A stretch of 64,000 nucleotides of DNA. Source: Myxosarcina sp. GI1. Lineage in GTDB: Bacteria > Cyanobacteriota > Cyanobacteriia > Cyanobacteriales > Xenococcaceae. Shown one piece after another: positions 8,326 to 16,367 of this stretch. The stretch spans positions 5,512-69,511 of the forward strand of contig NZ_JRFE01000034.1 of NCBI RefSeq assembly GCF_000756305.1, in the 5' to 3' direction. The notes below the pieces were generated by a model. That model saw nothing but the letters and a program-made list of their open reading frames with translations, made no database searches and was not told where the DNA came from. The translations under genes and the position numbers were made by a program. Position 1 is the first letter of the stretch. Each line of letters begins with the position of its first letter.

Positions 8326-8470
8326 TTACAACAGCTTTGAATTTCGATTGTCAGTCGAAATTTTGGACTTAGTTAGCTTAGAGATAGGTCTAGTTGAGTT
8401 CGAGCGATGCCAAGCAAATAACAGCACTTTCCTCTTACGACCAAACTAAATAATCGAGCTATTAGCCTTT

Positions 8471-8528
8471 AGCGCGGGGCTAACGCCCCAAGGCGCATTC
8501 GCGCCGTTGAGCGGGTACGCTCTGCGCT
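8471..8528. repeat. Triple-hairpin palindromic element, intergenic copy
   Basis: Stems GGGGC/GCCCC (8476-8489), GGCGC/GCGCC (8492-8505) and GAGCG/CGCTC (8509-8522) follow in a row. The right end reads CTGCGCT, the reverse complement of the AGCGCAG that starts the copies at 1004 and 1247, so this copy is inverted. AGCGC at the left and GCGCT at the right form short terminal inverted repeats. Confidence 0.8.
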
Positions 8529-8597
8529 CTTAGCTAGTCTCTAGAGAGGTAATTGGCTTCTTCTAAAATAGAAAGTTGCTTATACTTACTCAAAAAA

Positions 8598-8631
8598 AGC
8601 TAAAAGCCAAAAGCTAAGAGCTAAGAGCTAC
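8598..8631. repeat. Heptamer tandem repeat array
   Basis: AGCTAAA/AGCTAAG units, the same family as the arrays at 1352-1385 and 2234-2270. A degenerate opposite-strand partner sits at 8455-8470, on the far side of the triple-hairpin element. Confidence 0.6.
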
Positions 8632-8728
8632 TTGATAATTCTTAATCTAGAACGGCTATGAGGATTGCTTGTCGTAGCTCATTTCTGGGTCAGATAATTA
8701 ATTGCAGCACAAAATTTCTGTCAAAACC

Positions 8729-8758
8729 TTGTCAAACAGAACGCTCAGTTGATACAAT
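8729..8758 (+). promoter_or_regulatory. Candidate sigma70-type promoter
   Basis: TTGTCA (8729-8734) and TACAAT (8753-8758) each match the -35 and -10 consensus at five of six positions, with an 18-bp spacer. It points away from rep and has no open frame downstream. Confidence 0.4.
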
Positions 8759-8764
8759 CAACCC

Positions 8765-8929
8765 AGAAAGTGTTTTTTCTAGCTCATAAATTAGTAGGAC
8801 ATAATCAAACCTCCTGATTTATACAGTTGGGACACAAAATTAAAATTAAATATCAGCCTCCTTACTATGGGGTTTTCTAAATTTGAACGCCGATGCACTT
8901 CGCCAAAAGAGTCGGTGTTCGCCTTTTTT
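8765..8929 (+). ncRNA. Candidate plasmid small RNA between rep and topA
   Basis: The span runs from the predicted start site after the 8729-8758 promoter to the terminator T-run, about 165 nt, with no convincing open frame. It carries two CCTCC stretches (near 8802 and 8862) that could pair with purine-rich ribosome binding sites, such as GAGGTG in front of rep. Small RNAs near replication genes often control copy number, but pairing with the rep leader has not been shown here. This is an inference from the promoter, terminator and location only. Confidence 0.3.
8885..8929 (+). terminator. Intrinsic terminator-like hairpin with T-run
   Basis: Arms GAACGCCGA (8885-8893) and TCGGTGTTC (8912-8920) pair at eight of nine positions plus G-T wobble, followed three bases later by TTTTTT. 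Orientation is plus, so it does not terminate topA, whose transcription runs the other way. Confidence 0.45.
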
Positions 8930-9005
8930 AAGCACATCCGAATAAATATCCGCAATCTGCTTGGTTAGCATTGTAACCTGAAGAAAGCAGTAGAGCTATA
9001 GTTAG

Positions 9006-11042
9006 CTATTTTTTTCGGCGAATTATGGCTCTTTTGCCAGTGATACGATCGCATTTTTTAACAATTTGAGCTTTTTTAATGGGCTTTGAAGGCAAAGATT
9101 TAACGTTCGACGGAGTTTTAAAATCAGAACCTAACTCCCCAAACTTGGGACTCCAAAGTTTATTTAATTTGGTTAAATAATAGACAGCTTGTTTGTGATC
9201 GGCTCGTTTTTTTGCCTGGGGATCGGAACATCGAAGCATAATTTTGTTCTCCCCATCTTTAATATAATCATACCGCTCTAAAGGTTTTTTACAAACTGGA
9301 CATATATGTTCGGTAGCAGAAACTTTTCCCTGAGCTTTAGGAGATGTAAAATTCGGAAGTTGTTGTCGGGCGCGGGCGATCGCAGGAGCGAAGTAAGAAT
9401 GATACCAGTTGCTGAGATAGCTTTGCCAATTTAGTTCGCCAGCAGCAATTTCGTCTAGAGCCGCGTTCATTCTCGCCGTGTAATCGGCATCAATTAATTC
9501 GGGAAAAAACTTTTGCATAAAAATATCTACTTGTATTCCCAAATCGGTCGGGCAAAGCTTCTTTTTAGATAATCTTATATAGTTTCGAGTTTTTAAGATG
9601 CCAATCAAGGAAGAATAAGTACTAGGTCTGCCAATCCCCTTTGTCTCCATCACTTTGGTGAGTTTTGATTCAATTAGACGAGAGGGGGGACTCGTCTGTT
9701 TTTTCTCAAATTGGGCATTATCGGGATTGAGAATTTGTCCTTCTGCCAAATTGGGCAATTTAAGCTCGGCACTAAGGTCATGCCAATATCTAGCGTATCC
9801 TAAAAAGCTAACTGTTTGTCCTTTTGCTTGCCAAAAAGTCTCTTCACATTGAGAGACAACTATAGTTTTGTCAATCTCCGCGCTACGACATTGGGAGGCA
9901 AGCGATCGCTTCCAAATCATAACGTAGAGATTAAAAGCATCTGCTTCTACTAATGTTTTTAACCTCGAAGAAGGAAGCTCGATATTAGTAGGACGAATCG
10001 CCTCATGACCTTCCTGGGCATTTTTGTTATTGCGATGTTTGGTAACTTTATCGGGAATATTCCTGGGGTCTTTACTCGTCAGCCAGTTACGAGCGGCAGT
10101 ACAAAAATCTTCGCTGAGGTTAACCGAATCGGTACGCATATAGGTGATATATCCTTGCTCGTAGAGGGTTTGTGCAAGCTGCATAGTTCGTTCGGGGCTT
10201 AAACCTAATAATGGTTCTGCTGCTTGCTGTAGCGTTGAAGTGGTAAAAGGGGGAGGAGGCTTCTTAGCAACTTTTGTGCGTTCTAATTTGACAAGAGAAT
10301 GCTGCGCTGAAGTGGCAACTCGAACCAAGTTTGCTGCCTCTTCCTGCTGAAAAATGCGCTTGGATTCTGAACAATTGGAGTTATCCTCTTCATTGGTTGG
10401 AGAGGCATTACGACCGCAGTAAAAAGCTCGAAATCCTTCGGCGTAGTCTACAAAAACCGAGAAATAAACTACGGGCTTGAAATTAACTATTTCTCGTTCT
10501 AATTCACAAACTAAGTGTAGTACCGCCGACTGCACTCGACCCATGCTTTTAGCTCCAATATTCTGCGCCCAAAGTAAGGGAGAGCCTTTAAATCCAACGC
10601 ATTTATCGAAACAGGCTCTAGCTAACCCCGCTTCGACTAGATTCATATCGATATCGCGAGAATTGGCGATCGCGTTCGTTATAGCTTTTTGGCTAATTTC
10701 GTCAAAACTAATGCGACGGGAGTTTTTTAAATTGAGGATTTGAGCTAAATGCCAACTAATTGTTTCGCCTTCGCGATCGGGGTCGGTAGCTAAATAGACA
10801 ATCTCGGCTGCACGAACTGCCTTTTTTAATTCGGCTACAGTTCGTTTGGCTTTAGAATCAGTCAATTGATAGCGGCAGTTGACGCGATTTCCTACAATAT
10901 CAAAACCTAAATTGTCCTCTCCATCGTGTGCCAGTTGCCGCACATGACCTTTGCTAGCCATTACAGTCCAGTCCGAGCCAGACAAAATTTGGCTAATTTT
11001 TTTGATTTTGCCCGTACTCTCGATGATTACAAGTTTAGTCAT
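9006..11042 (-). CDS. topA: DNA topoisomerase I (type IA), plasmid-borne
   Basis: A 678-residue type IA topoisomerase, which relaxes negative supercoils by cutting one strand through a 5' phosphotyrosine. The N-terminal TOPRIM domain has KLVIIEST with the catalytic Glu at residue 8 and the DPDREGE metal motif near residue 90. The active-site tyrosine is Y301 in GYITYMRTDS. The EGHEAIRPT and RPSTYSS motifs are present. The C-terminus has a single zinc-finger-like CPVCKKPLERYDY...RC segment and a basic tail rather than the several fingers of chromosomal enzymes, so it is shorter than the usual 800-900 residues. It lies upstream of the rep gene on the same strand and probably assists plasmid replication or transfer. 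ATG start. Confidence 0.95.
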   Translation of the reverse strand: MTKLVIIESTGKIKKISQILSGSDWTVMASKGHVRQLAHDGEDNLGFDIVGNRVNCRYQLTDSKAKRTVAELKKAVRAAEIVYLATDPDREGETISWHLAQILNLKNSRRISFDEISQKAITNAIANSRDIDMNLVEAGLARACFDKCVGFKGSPLLWAQNIGAKSMGRVQSAVLHLVCELEREIVNFKPVVYFSVFVDYAEGFRAFYCGRNASPTNEEDNSNCSESKRIFQQEEAANLVRVATSAQHSLVKLERTKVAKKPPPPFTTSTLQQAAEPLLGLSPERTMQLAQTLYEQGYITYMRTDSVNLSEDFCTAARNWLTSKDPRNIPDKVTKHRNNKNAQEGHEAIRPTNIELPSSRLKTLVEADAFNLYVMIWKRSLASQCRSAEIDKTIVVSQCEETFWQAKGQTVSFLGYARYWHDLSAELKLPNLAEGQILNPDNAQFEKKQTSPPSRLIESKLTKVMETKGIGRPSTYSSLIGILKTRNYIRLSKKKLCPTDLGIQVDIFMQKFFPELIDADYTARMNAALDEIAAGELNWQSYLSNWYHSYFAPAIARARQQLPNFTSPKAQGKVSATEHICPVCKKPLERYDYIKDGENKIMLRCSDPQAKKRADHKQAVYYLTKLNKLWSPKFGELGSDFKTPSNVKSLPSKPIKKAQIVKKCDRITGKRAIIRRKK

Positions 11043-11071
11043 GAAATTTTATTTCTAAAAAATTTGCTTGA

Positions 11072-11425
11072 TTAATCCTCGTAAAGTTGAATTCCTTTTT
11101 GAACCAACTGCCGAATCATTAGGTCATGAGTCCTAAAAGTTTTCTTAGCCAAGCGTTCGACTTCGGGAGAATTAACAAGGTCTAAATACAACTTGATAAT
11201 CTTTTCCAGCATTTGTGCCGTATTTAAGTCAGCCTTTTCTTTTTCAGTCTCAAACCCTTCAGAAACTGAAGAGGCGCAAACTACAGATAAAATCTGATTG
11301 ACAATTGTAGTTCGATTGGTTTTTTCTATTTCCGCTAAATGCTCTAAAGTTTCTACCACTTCTTTACCTAGCCCAATGCTAGTCCTGACAACTTGAGAAT
11401 TTTTTTGAGATTGTTCTTCCGACAT
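11072..11425 (-). CDS. Small ribbon-helix-helix-like protein
   Basis: About 117 residues from the ATG at 11425; a longer TTG-started form would reach 11485 but is less likely because TTG is rare. After a polar N-terminus, VVRTSIGLGKEVVETLEHLAEIE...NRTTIVNQIL has the strand-helix-helix pattern of Arc/CopG-type DNA-binding proteins. The rest is helical and charged, ending LVQKGIQLYED. It is followed 29 bp later by topA on the same strand, so it may regulate topA or the replication block. Specific family not recognised. Confidence 0.6.
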   Translation of the reverse strand: MSEEQSQKNSQVVRTSIGLGKEVVETLEHLAEIEKTNRTTIVNQILSVVCASSVSEGFETEKEKADLNTAQMLEKIIKLYLDLVNSPEVERLAKKTFRTHDLMIRQLVQKGIQLYED

Positions 11426-11469
11426 AATATTATTGTCACCCAATAAAATATGTCGCAATCGTACTCCAA

Positions 11470-11802
11470 CTAACGTAAAATCCAAAATCCTACCAACAAG
11501 AGTAGATTTACTATTGACAAAAAAATCCCCAAAGAATTTTTATCAAAAGTTAAAAACTTTACAAAGCGTAGTTGTGAAGCAATTTTATGCTGTTTGGCGA
11601 GCTTGTGTTTTACTTCTCTGGCTCGCTCGCGCTCTGTAAATGTTGTCTGCTTTGATTTTTGCGCGGGAATAGTTTTTTTTCCATCTTGTGAAATTAAATA
11701 CGTTCCATCAGAAGACCAGTCAAAGTACTCGTCTTCTGATTCTAGTTCGAGAGCGATCGCATCAGGAATAACCAAGTTATCTAAAAATTTGGAATTATTC
11801 AT
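11470..11802 (-). CDS. Small protein with C-terminal membrane anchor, unknown
   Basis: A 110-residue protein with an acidic N-terminal part (LELESEDEYFDWSSDG), a basic middle (TERERAREVKHKLAKQHK) and a single C-terminal hydrophobic helix (about 89-108, LGIFLSIVNLLLLVGFWIL). It would be a tail-anchored membrane protein with its main body in the cytoplasm. It lies upstream of the small RHH-like gene on the same strand. No homologous family comes to mind. ATG at 11802. Confidence 0.5.
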   Translation of the reverse strand: MNNSKFLDNLVIPDAIALELESEDEYFDWSSDGTYLISQDGKKTIPAQKSKQTTFTERERAREVKHKLAKQHKIASQLRFVKFLTFDKNSLGIFLSIVNLLLLVGFWILR

Positions 11803-11962
11803 GTAGTATTAATTACCAAAAGCTATAAAACAAATTGTTACATCAACGAAGCATTAACACAGGGTTTAAAATGACAAAGTTAAATTTTGACGCTGGAAAA
11901 GTAGCCTTTTTGAAACGGTTAACTTCATTGCTTCAACTAAAAAACATCTTATCTAAATTGCT

Positions 11963-13396
11963 CTATTTTTGCTTTAAATCTTCCCAATGCGTGACAATGG
12001 CTTTACATTTATCGCGATCGCTTTCGGCAATAAAACAGCAACAGCCTAATTTATGAACTACCTGCAAAAGATTTGGATAGGGAAGATAGCAAATTGAAAC
12101 TATTTCCTCGGCATTAGTAGTACCTTTAATAATTTGCTCGATGGCTTTTTCTACAAGCAGCAAATCCATATCTTCTTGATACTTACTGTAAAAACTTAAA
12201 TGCGACTCTATTTGATGGGAATAGGAGAATTTCCAATCTATGTTGGGTGGAAAAGCCAGATTTAGAGATATTTTGTTAGGCAATTGCTTTAAAAAATCCC
12301 GTGAATTGGGATCGCCACAAAAAAGCAAATGCTCTCCAAGCTGCCATAGGTTTTGTTGGCGAACGACTTTAACAATTTGTTCTTTTTGGGAAGAAAGACG
12401 AGTATTAGGTTCGGTTTGAGGCTTAGAAGCTGAAGTTTCTCGAACCGTTGTTTCTGACTCTGATAAATTTTGTGATGTTTTACTTTCCCTGGTACGTTTT
12501 GTAGTTGTTGGTAAATTTTCTTTTTTTTGAAGATGCTTATTCTTAATAGCTTTAGCAAGTTTCTTGGTGATTGTCTCTCCTTGTTTAGCTCTAGCCATAG
12601 CTTCATCAACTGCTGCATCAGTTGCAGAGATAGTTGAAAGTTCGTATAAAGCACTAGGTAAGATGCTCAAATTCGACACAGTGTCTAACTCGAACTTTTG
12701 AGCTACTTTCATCATTCTTGCAGCGGTTCTATCGCTCATTTTAAATTCTGTTTCGAGCCATGTTAAAAATTGACCGTGTTCTAATCTCTCCTTAACTTTA
12801 TTTAAGGTTTTGCCAATATTAATAATATCTTCAGTTGTTCTAGTAAATAACTTATTGAGTTTATTAGTCTCCTCAAATAAAAAAATGGATAGCTTATCAT
12901 TTGGCAAAAGATATTCAAATTTTTGAAGGGCTAACCACCTTTGAGTTCCACTTAAGCGTAATTGATATTTATCTAATTTTGAGTTAGCTTTTCCAAAAAA
13001 AGCTACTATATTATTAAATTCTTGTGCCTCTTCTCTTAAAAAATCTTCAGTTACGTAAGCCGAATAGATATAAATTGAAGTATATTTGAGGTACTTATTT
13101 ATAGCAGGTATTAAATCAATTCCCCTTCTATCTGAATTAGAATAATCACAAGGCTCGTAGCTATTTCTAGGAATTCTCGAATCGAGAAAACAAGTAGCAA
13201 TATTTTGTTCTTTCAGAATAATTTGAAAAGCATCTTCATAATTAGCCGCGAAAATAACCTTTTCTTTTGGGAGTTTTAATTCTGAAAAAACGTCACTTCT
13301 TCTGACATCATTTGTCGTTATTTCATCGTCTACAATCAAACACTTTGCGTCAAAATCTGTACTATTTGAAGAATTGTTAAAGGCGTTGGCGAACAT
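11963..13396 (-). CDS. REC-DUF3102-methyltransferase-like fusion protein
   Basis: A 477-residue three-part protein. Residues about 18-130 resemble a response-regulator receiver: CLIVDDE, a possible acceptor D in CFLDSRIPRN, and SAYVTEDF. Residues about 185-255 carry a DUF3102-like helical region (INIGKTLNKVKERL, FLTWLETEFKMSDRTAARMM), a type often found in plasmid and phage DNA-binding proteins. A lysine-rich linker (about 280-340) leads to a domain that begins LWQLGEHLLFCGDPNSRDFL, the pattern of the N4/N6 adenine-type DNA methyltransferase SAM site; but the catalytic DPPY is replaced by LAFPPNID, so it is probably inactive. The reading is motif-based. It could be a signal-gated DNA-binding regulator. 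It is divergent from the TpsB gene with about 120 bp between them. Confidence 0.65.
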   Translation of the reverse strand: MFANAFNNSSNSTDFDAKCLIVDDEITTNDVRRSDVFSELKLPKEKVIFAANYEDAFQIILKEQNIATCFLDSRIPRNSYEPCDYSNSDRRGIDLIPAINKYLKYTSIYIYSAYVTEDFLREEAQEFNNIVAFFGKANSKLDKYQLRLSGTQRWLALQKFEYLLPNDKLSIFLFEETNKLNKLFTRTTEDIINIGKTLNKVKERLEHGQFLTWLETEFKMSDRTAARMMKVAQKFELDTVSNLSILPSALYELSTISATDAAVDEAMARAKQGETITKKLAKAIKNKHLQKKENLPTTTKRTRESKTSQNLSESETTVRETSASKPQTEPNTRLSSQKEQIVKVVRQQNLWQLGEHLLFCGDPNSRDFLKQLPNKISLNLAFPPNIDWKFSYSHQIESHLSFYSKYQEDMDLLLVEKAIEQIIKGTTNAEEIVSICYLPYPNLLQVVHKLGCCCFIAESDRDKCKAIVTHWEDLKQK

Positions 13397-13520
13397 AGGT
13401 TACTTATTCTTCACTGCGGACTACAATACAATGATACAATTTCCGAGCTACATTTTAGACAACTCTACAAATTAACTATTTTAATTAAGCGTACTTTTGT
13501 GCGGCACAATAACTACAATT

Positions 13521-15116
13521 ATGTTCTTTAGAAAGAAATCGAGCGAGTCGAGATGGCAAGTAGTTTTCTGGAGTTTAACTACGAGCATTACAAGCACAAT
13601 ATTTTTGACAGTAGACCCCGTACAAGCTCAGATAAAGGCTATAAATGACGGGCGAGAAGCACCGATTGAAGTAGAACAAATAGAGCTTGAGGGAAATACA
13701 GTATTTTCGGATACGGAGTTGAAAAGAGCGATCGATTTTCCTGGTACAGAGGAGATTTCTTTAGAAAGACTAGTACAGTTAAGAATTCAAATTACCAAAC
13801 ATTATGAACAGCAGGGTTATTTGCAAAGTGGGGCATTTATACCAGTGCAAGAAATTACCGATGGAAAAGTAAAGGTTCGTGTAATTGAAGGAAGACTGAC
13901 AAAAGTAAATATTGAAGGTTTAACGCACCTCAATCGTAACTATATTGTCGCTCGCCTTCCAGATTTAGAAAAACCCACAAAACAAGCCGAGGTAGAACGG
14001 GCGTTAGGGAAGCTGAGAAAAGATCCTTTTATTAAGAATATAGAAGGTGGTATAAGTGAGATTAGCCCTGGAAAAAATCTTTTGACCATAAATATTGAGG
14101 AGAACGAGCCGCTAACAAGCGAGTTTGCTCTAACTAACAGCTATTCTCCTAGTGTGGGTACTTTTGGCGGTACGCTCAGTGCTAATTATCATTTATTTGG
14201 ATTTGGCGATCGGCTTGGACTTGAATATACTCGAACCGAGGGGTTAACTCGATACGATGGAAGTTATTTATTTCCAGTTAATAGCTCAAACGGTACGATT
14301 GGGTTGAGTTATATTAATGCCAATACGAGAATAATTGAAAAACCTATATCCGTATTGGATATTCAAGCAAACTACGAAGCTTTTCAGTTAAGTGCCAGAC
14401 AGCCTGTGATTATCAATGACAATAGCGATCTAGCGTTTGAATTACAGTTTGAACTGATTGCAAGTGAAACATTTGTCAGAGAGGATTTTTCTTTTGCTTT
14501 TGTCGATGGATTGCCCGATGGCAAGAGTAAAATAAGTGCTTTACGTTTAATTCAAGAATATTTCAATAGAGGAGATAAAAGTTCTTTAGTGTTGAGATCG
14601 CAATTTAGCGTCGGACTAGATCTTTTCGATCCTACCGTAACGGAAGTGGGAATAGACGGTCTTTTTTGGAGTTGGCAAGGACAGGGACAGTGGTTGAGAA
14701 AACTCGACAATTTCTTATTGGTATCGCGCTTGAATATGCAGTTTAGCGAAGACAAGCTCCTTCCAGTAGAACAAATTTCTTTGGGTGGAACGGGTAGCGT
14801 TGGGGGCTATCGGCAAAACTTAGCAATTGGCGATAATGGAATTATAGGTAGCCTGGAACTACAAATGCCTTTGATTAATAAAAGAAACTGGAATTTTAAA
14901 TTGATTCCTTTTGTCAATGCGGGAACGCTTTGGAATAACTCTAACGAAATCGTAAATTTCAATACTTTAGCTTCAGTCGGGTTGGGATTGGGCTACGAAT
15001 TAGGAAACACCATTGAAGCGAGAATAGACTACGGTATTCCTTTAATTGATGCCGAAGCTCCTGAAGATTTTTCTACTGAAGAGAGAATAACTTTTCAACT
15101 TCTAATCCAGCCTTAA
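13521..15116 (+). CDS. Two-partner secretion outer-membrane transporter (ShlB/FhaC/HecB family, TpsB)
   Basis: A 531-residue outer-membrane protein that exports a TpsA partner. A signal peptide ends near VQAQ. Then comes a ShlB-type POTRA domain (IEVEQIELEGNTVFSDTEL through about residue 80) and a second POTRA (VRVIEGRLTKVNIEGL, about 125-200). The C-terminal part is a beta barrel with the LSLGGTGSVGGY-type loop (residues about 430-440) and a final strand ending FQLLIQP. I chose the ATG at 13521; an upstream TTG at 13497 would add eight residues. The likely cargo is the haemagglutinin at 21517-24027. The gene is 66 bp from the following zinc-ribbon gene, on the same strand. Confidence 0.9.
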   Translation: MFFRKKSSESRWQVVFWSLTTSITSTIFLTVDPVQAQIKAINDGREAPIEVEQIELEGNTVFSDTELKRAIDFPGTEEISLERLVQLRIQITKHYEQQGYLQSGAFIPVQEITDGKVKVRVIEGRLTKVNIEGLTHLNRNYIVARLPDLEKPTKQAEVERALGKLRKDPFIKNIEGGISEISPGKNLLTINIEENEPLTSEFALTNSYSPSVGTFGGTLSANYHLFGFGDRLGLEYTRTEGLTRYDGSYLFPVNSSNGTIGLSYINANTRIIEKPISVLDIQANYEAFQLSARQPVIINDNSDLAFELQFELIASETFVREDFSFAFVDGLPDGKSKISALRLIQEYFNRGDKSSLVLRSQFSVGLDLFDPTVTEVGIDGLFWSWQGQGQWLRKLDNFLLVSRLNMQFSEDKLLPVEQISLGGTGSVGGYRQNLAIGDNGIIGSLELQMPLINKRNWNFKLIPFVNAGTLWNNSNEIVNFNTLASVGLGLGYELGNTIEARIDYGIPLIDAEAPEDFSTEERITFQLLIQP

Positions 15117-15182
15117 AAATTTGTTGTTTGGCAAGAACTAGTAATGGTAGAGTAAATCCAAGTATATTTACGGGTTTATTTG

Positions 15183-16367
15183 ATGCCAACTTATCAAGTC
15201 GAGCCAGAGCTAATTTGTCCTAACTGTACTTTTCACAATCCTTCTTCACGCTCAGAATGTGAAATTTGTCATTATTCTTTGGAAAAGAGAGATTTGGCAA
15301 AGCTCACTGTCAGAGACAATTATGATTTTTCTTTAAATAATTTCACAGGGAAAAAGAAAAAGACCGAGTGGGGAAATTCCATAACGGGGACATTTTTTCT
15401 ATTGTTAGCTCTAGCGATTAGCAGTGTTGGTGTAGGAAAAATCGTTTTAAACAATTTTAATACTTCGTTTTTAGCTCGACAAGAATCTCTTAATAAGCGT
15501 GGAGACATCAAACTGTACGAGACAATGGAAGCCGTACCGAATGTTCCTGCGGGGATTTTCAATTACGGTGGAGCGATTTGCTTTGCGGCATTACAGCGTG
15601 ATGGCATGAATGCGGCGATCGCTCATGCACATCCGCAATTTTTATTGCGGTATGTAGAGCCAATACATAGTAATCCAGGTTGCACTACAGGCATACAGAT
15701 GCTGCTCGATCGCGAGTTAAGCGTCGCCCAAAATAGCCGTCCGCTAACAGAAGCCGAACTAGCAGCAGCTAAAAGGCGAGGATTCGAGCTAGAGTCAGTA
15801 CCCGTAGCGATCGATGGGGTTGTATTTTATGTAAATAAATCGTTGGGAATAAAATCACTTTCTCTTGACGAAGTTAGAGATATCTATACGGGCAAAATAA
15901 CTAATTGGCAAGAAGTTGGGGGAAACAATGTACCTGTTGTTCCTATCAGTTTAGATCCCCAAATTGATAGTATTTTGCGGTTATTAATGGAAACTAAAAC
16001 CGCTCCTGCGCTCGATGAAGATGTAATTATCGTGCGAGACTATACCTCGGCAATCAGAAAAACTTCTACTACCCCTGGAGCAATTTCTTATGCTTCGGCA
16101 GCAATTCTCAAAGGTCAGCGATCGATCGAGCCGATTGGCTTGGCTCCCGACAAAAGCTCTCCAGCAATTTCAGGTTTATTAGCAGACGGTAGCGTTAATT
16201 TAACGGCATTTGAGAAAAATTACTATCCTCTGACTAGACCTTTATCCGTAGTGTTTCGTAGAGATGGAACTCCCCAGGAACGAGCGGCTATTGCTTACAT
16301 CAATTTACTCCTTTCTCAAGAAGGACAAAAAATTGTCGAAAAAGCGGGGATGGTTTCTATTTATTAG
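15183..16367 (+). CDS. Zinc-ribbon, membrane-anchored phosphate-binding-like (PBP) protein, paralogue
   Basis: A 394-residue protein from the ATG at 15183, with the same plan as the 2274-3431 gene: zinc ribbon CPNCTFHNPSSRSECEICH (about 12-30), transmembrane helix (about 68-87), and a PstS-type domain (about 115-394). Shared landmarks are FNYGGAICFAAL, NSRPLTEAELAAAKRRG, VAIDGVVFYVN, LDEVRDIYTGKITNW and a C-terminal QKIVEKAGMVSIY. A cysteine pair replaces some positions in the ligand pocket. It lies between TpsB and the CHASE2 kinase, and its 3' end overlaps the kinase 3' end by 63 bp on the opposite strand. It may sense a ligand for this island rather than feed a transporter. Confidence 0.85.
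   Translation: MPTYQVEPELICPNCTFHNPSSRSECEICHYSLEKRDLAKLTVRDNYDFSLNNFTGKKKKTEWGNSITGTFFLLLALAISSVGVGKIVLNNFNTSFLARQESLNKRGDIKLYETMEAVPNVPAGIFNYGGAICFAALQRDGMNAAIAHAHPQFLLRYVEPIHSNPGCTTGIQMLLDRELSVAQNSRPLTEAELAAAKRRGFELESVPVAIDGVVFYVNKSLGIKSLSLDEVRDIYTGKITNWQEVGGNNVPVVPISLDPQIDSILRLLMETKTAPALDEDVIIVRDYTSAIRKTSTTPGAISYASAAILKGQRSIEPIGLAPDKSSPAISGLLADGSVNLTAFEKNYYPLTRPLSVVFRRDGTPQERAAIAYINLLLSQEGQKIVEKAGMVSIY

Larger units (their letters stand above)
8326..9005. other. Intergenic region between rep and topA; probable origin side
   Basis: About 680 bp without a recognisable protein gene. It holds an inverted motif near 8345 (TTTCGATTG/CAGTCGAAA), a triple-hairpin element (8471-8528), heptamer repeats (8455-8470 and 8598-8631) and a promoter-terminator pair on the plus strand (8729-8929). 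No iteron array or DnaA-box cluster was obvious by eye. Its position directly upstream of the replication gene makes it the best origin candidate in the window. Confidence 0.45.

Noticed and set aside
11433-11806. Two plus-strand frames over the RHH-like and membrane protein genes
   Set aside because: They overlap two minus-strand genes that have better starts, spacing and protein features.
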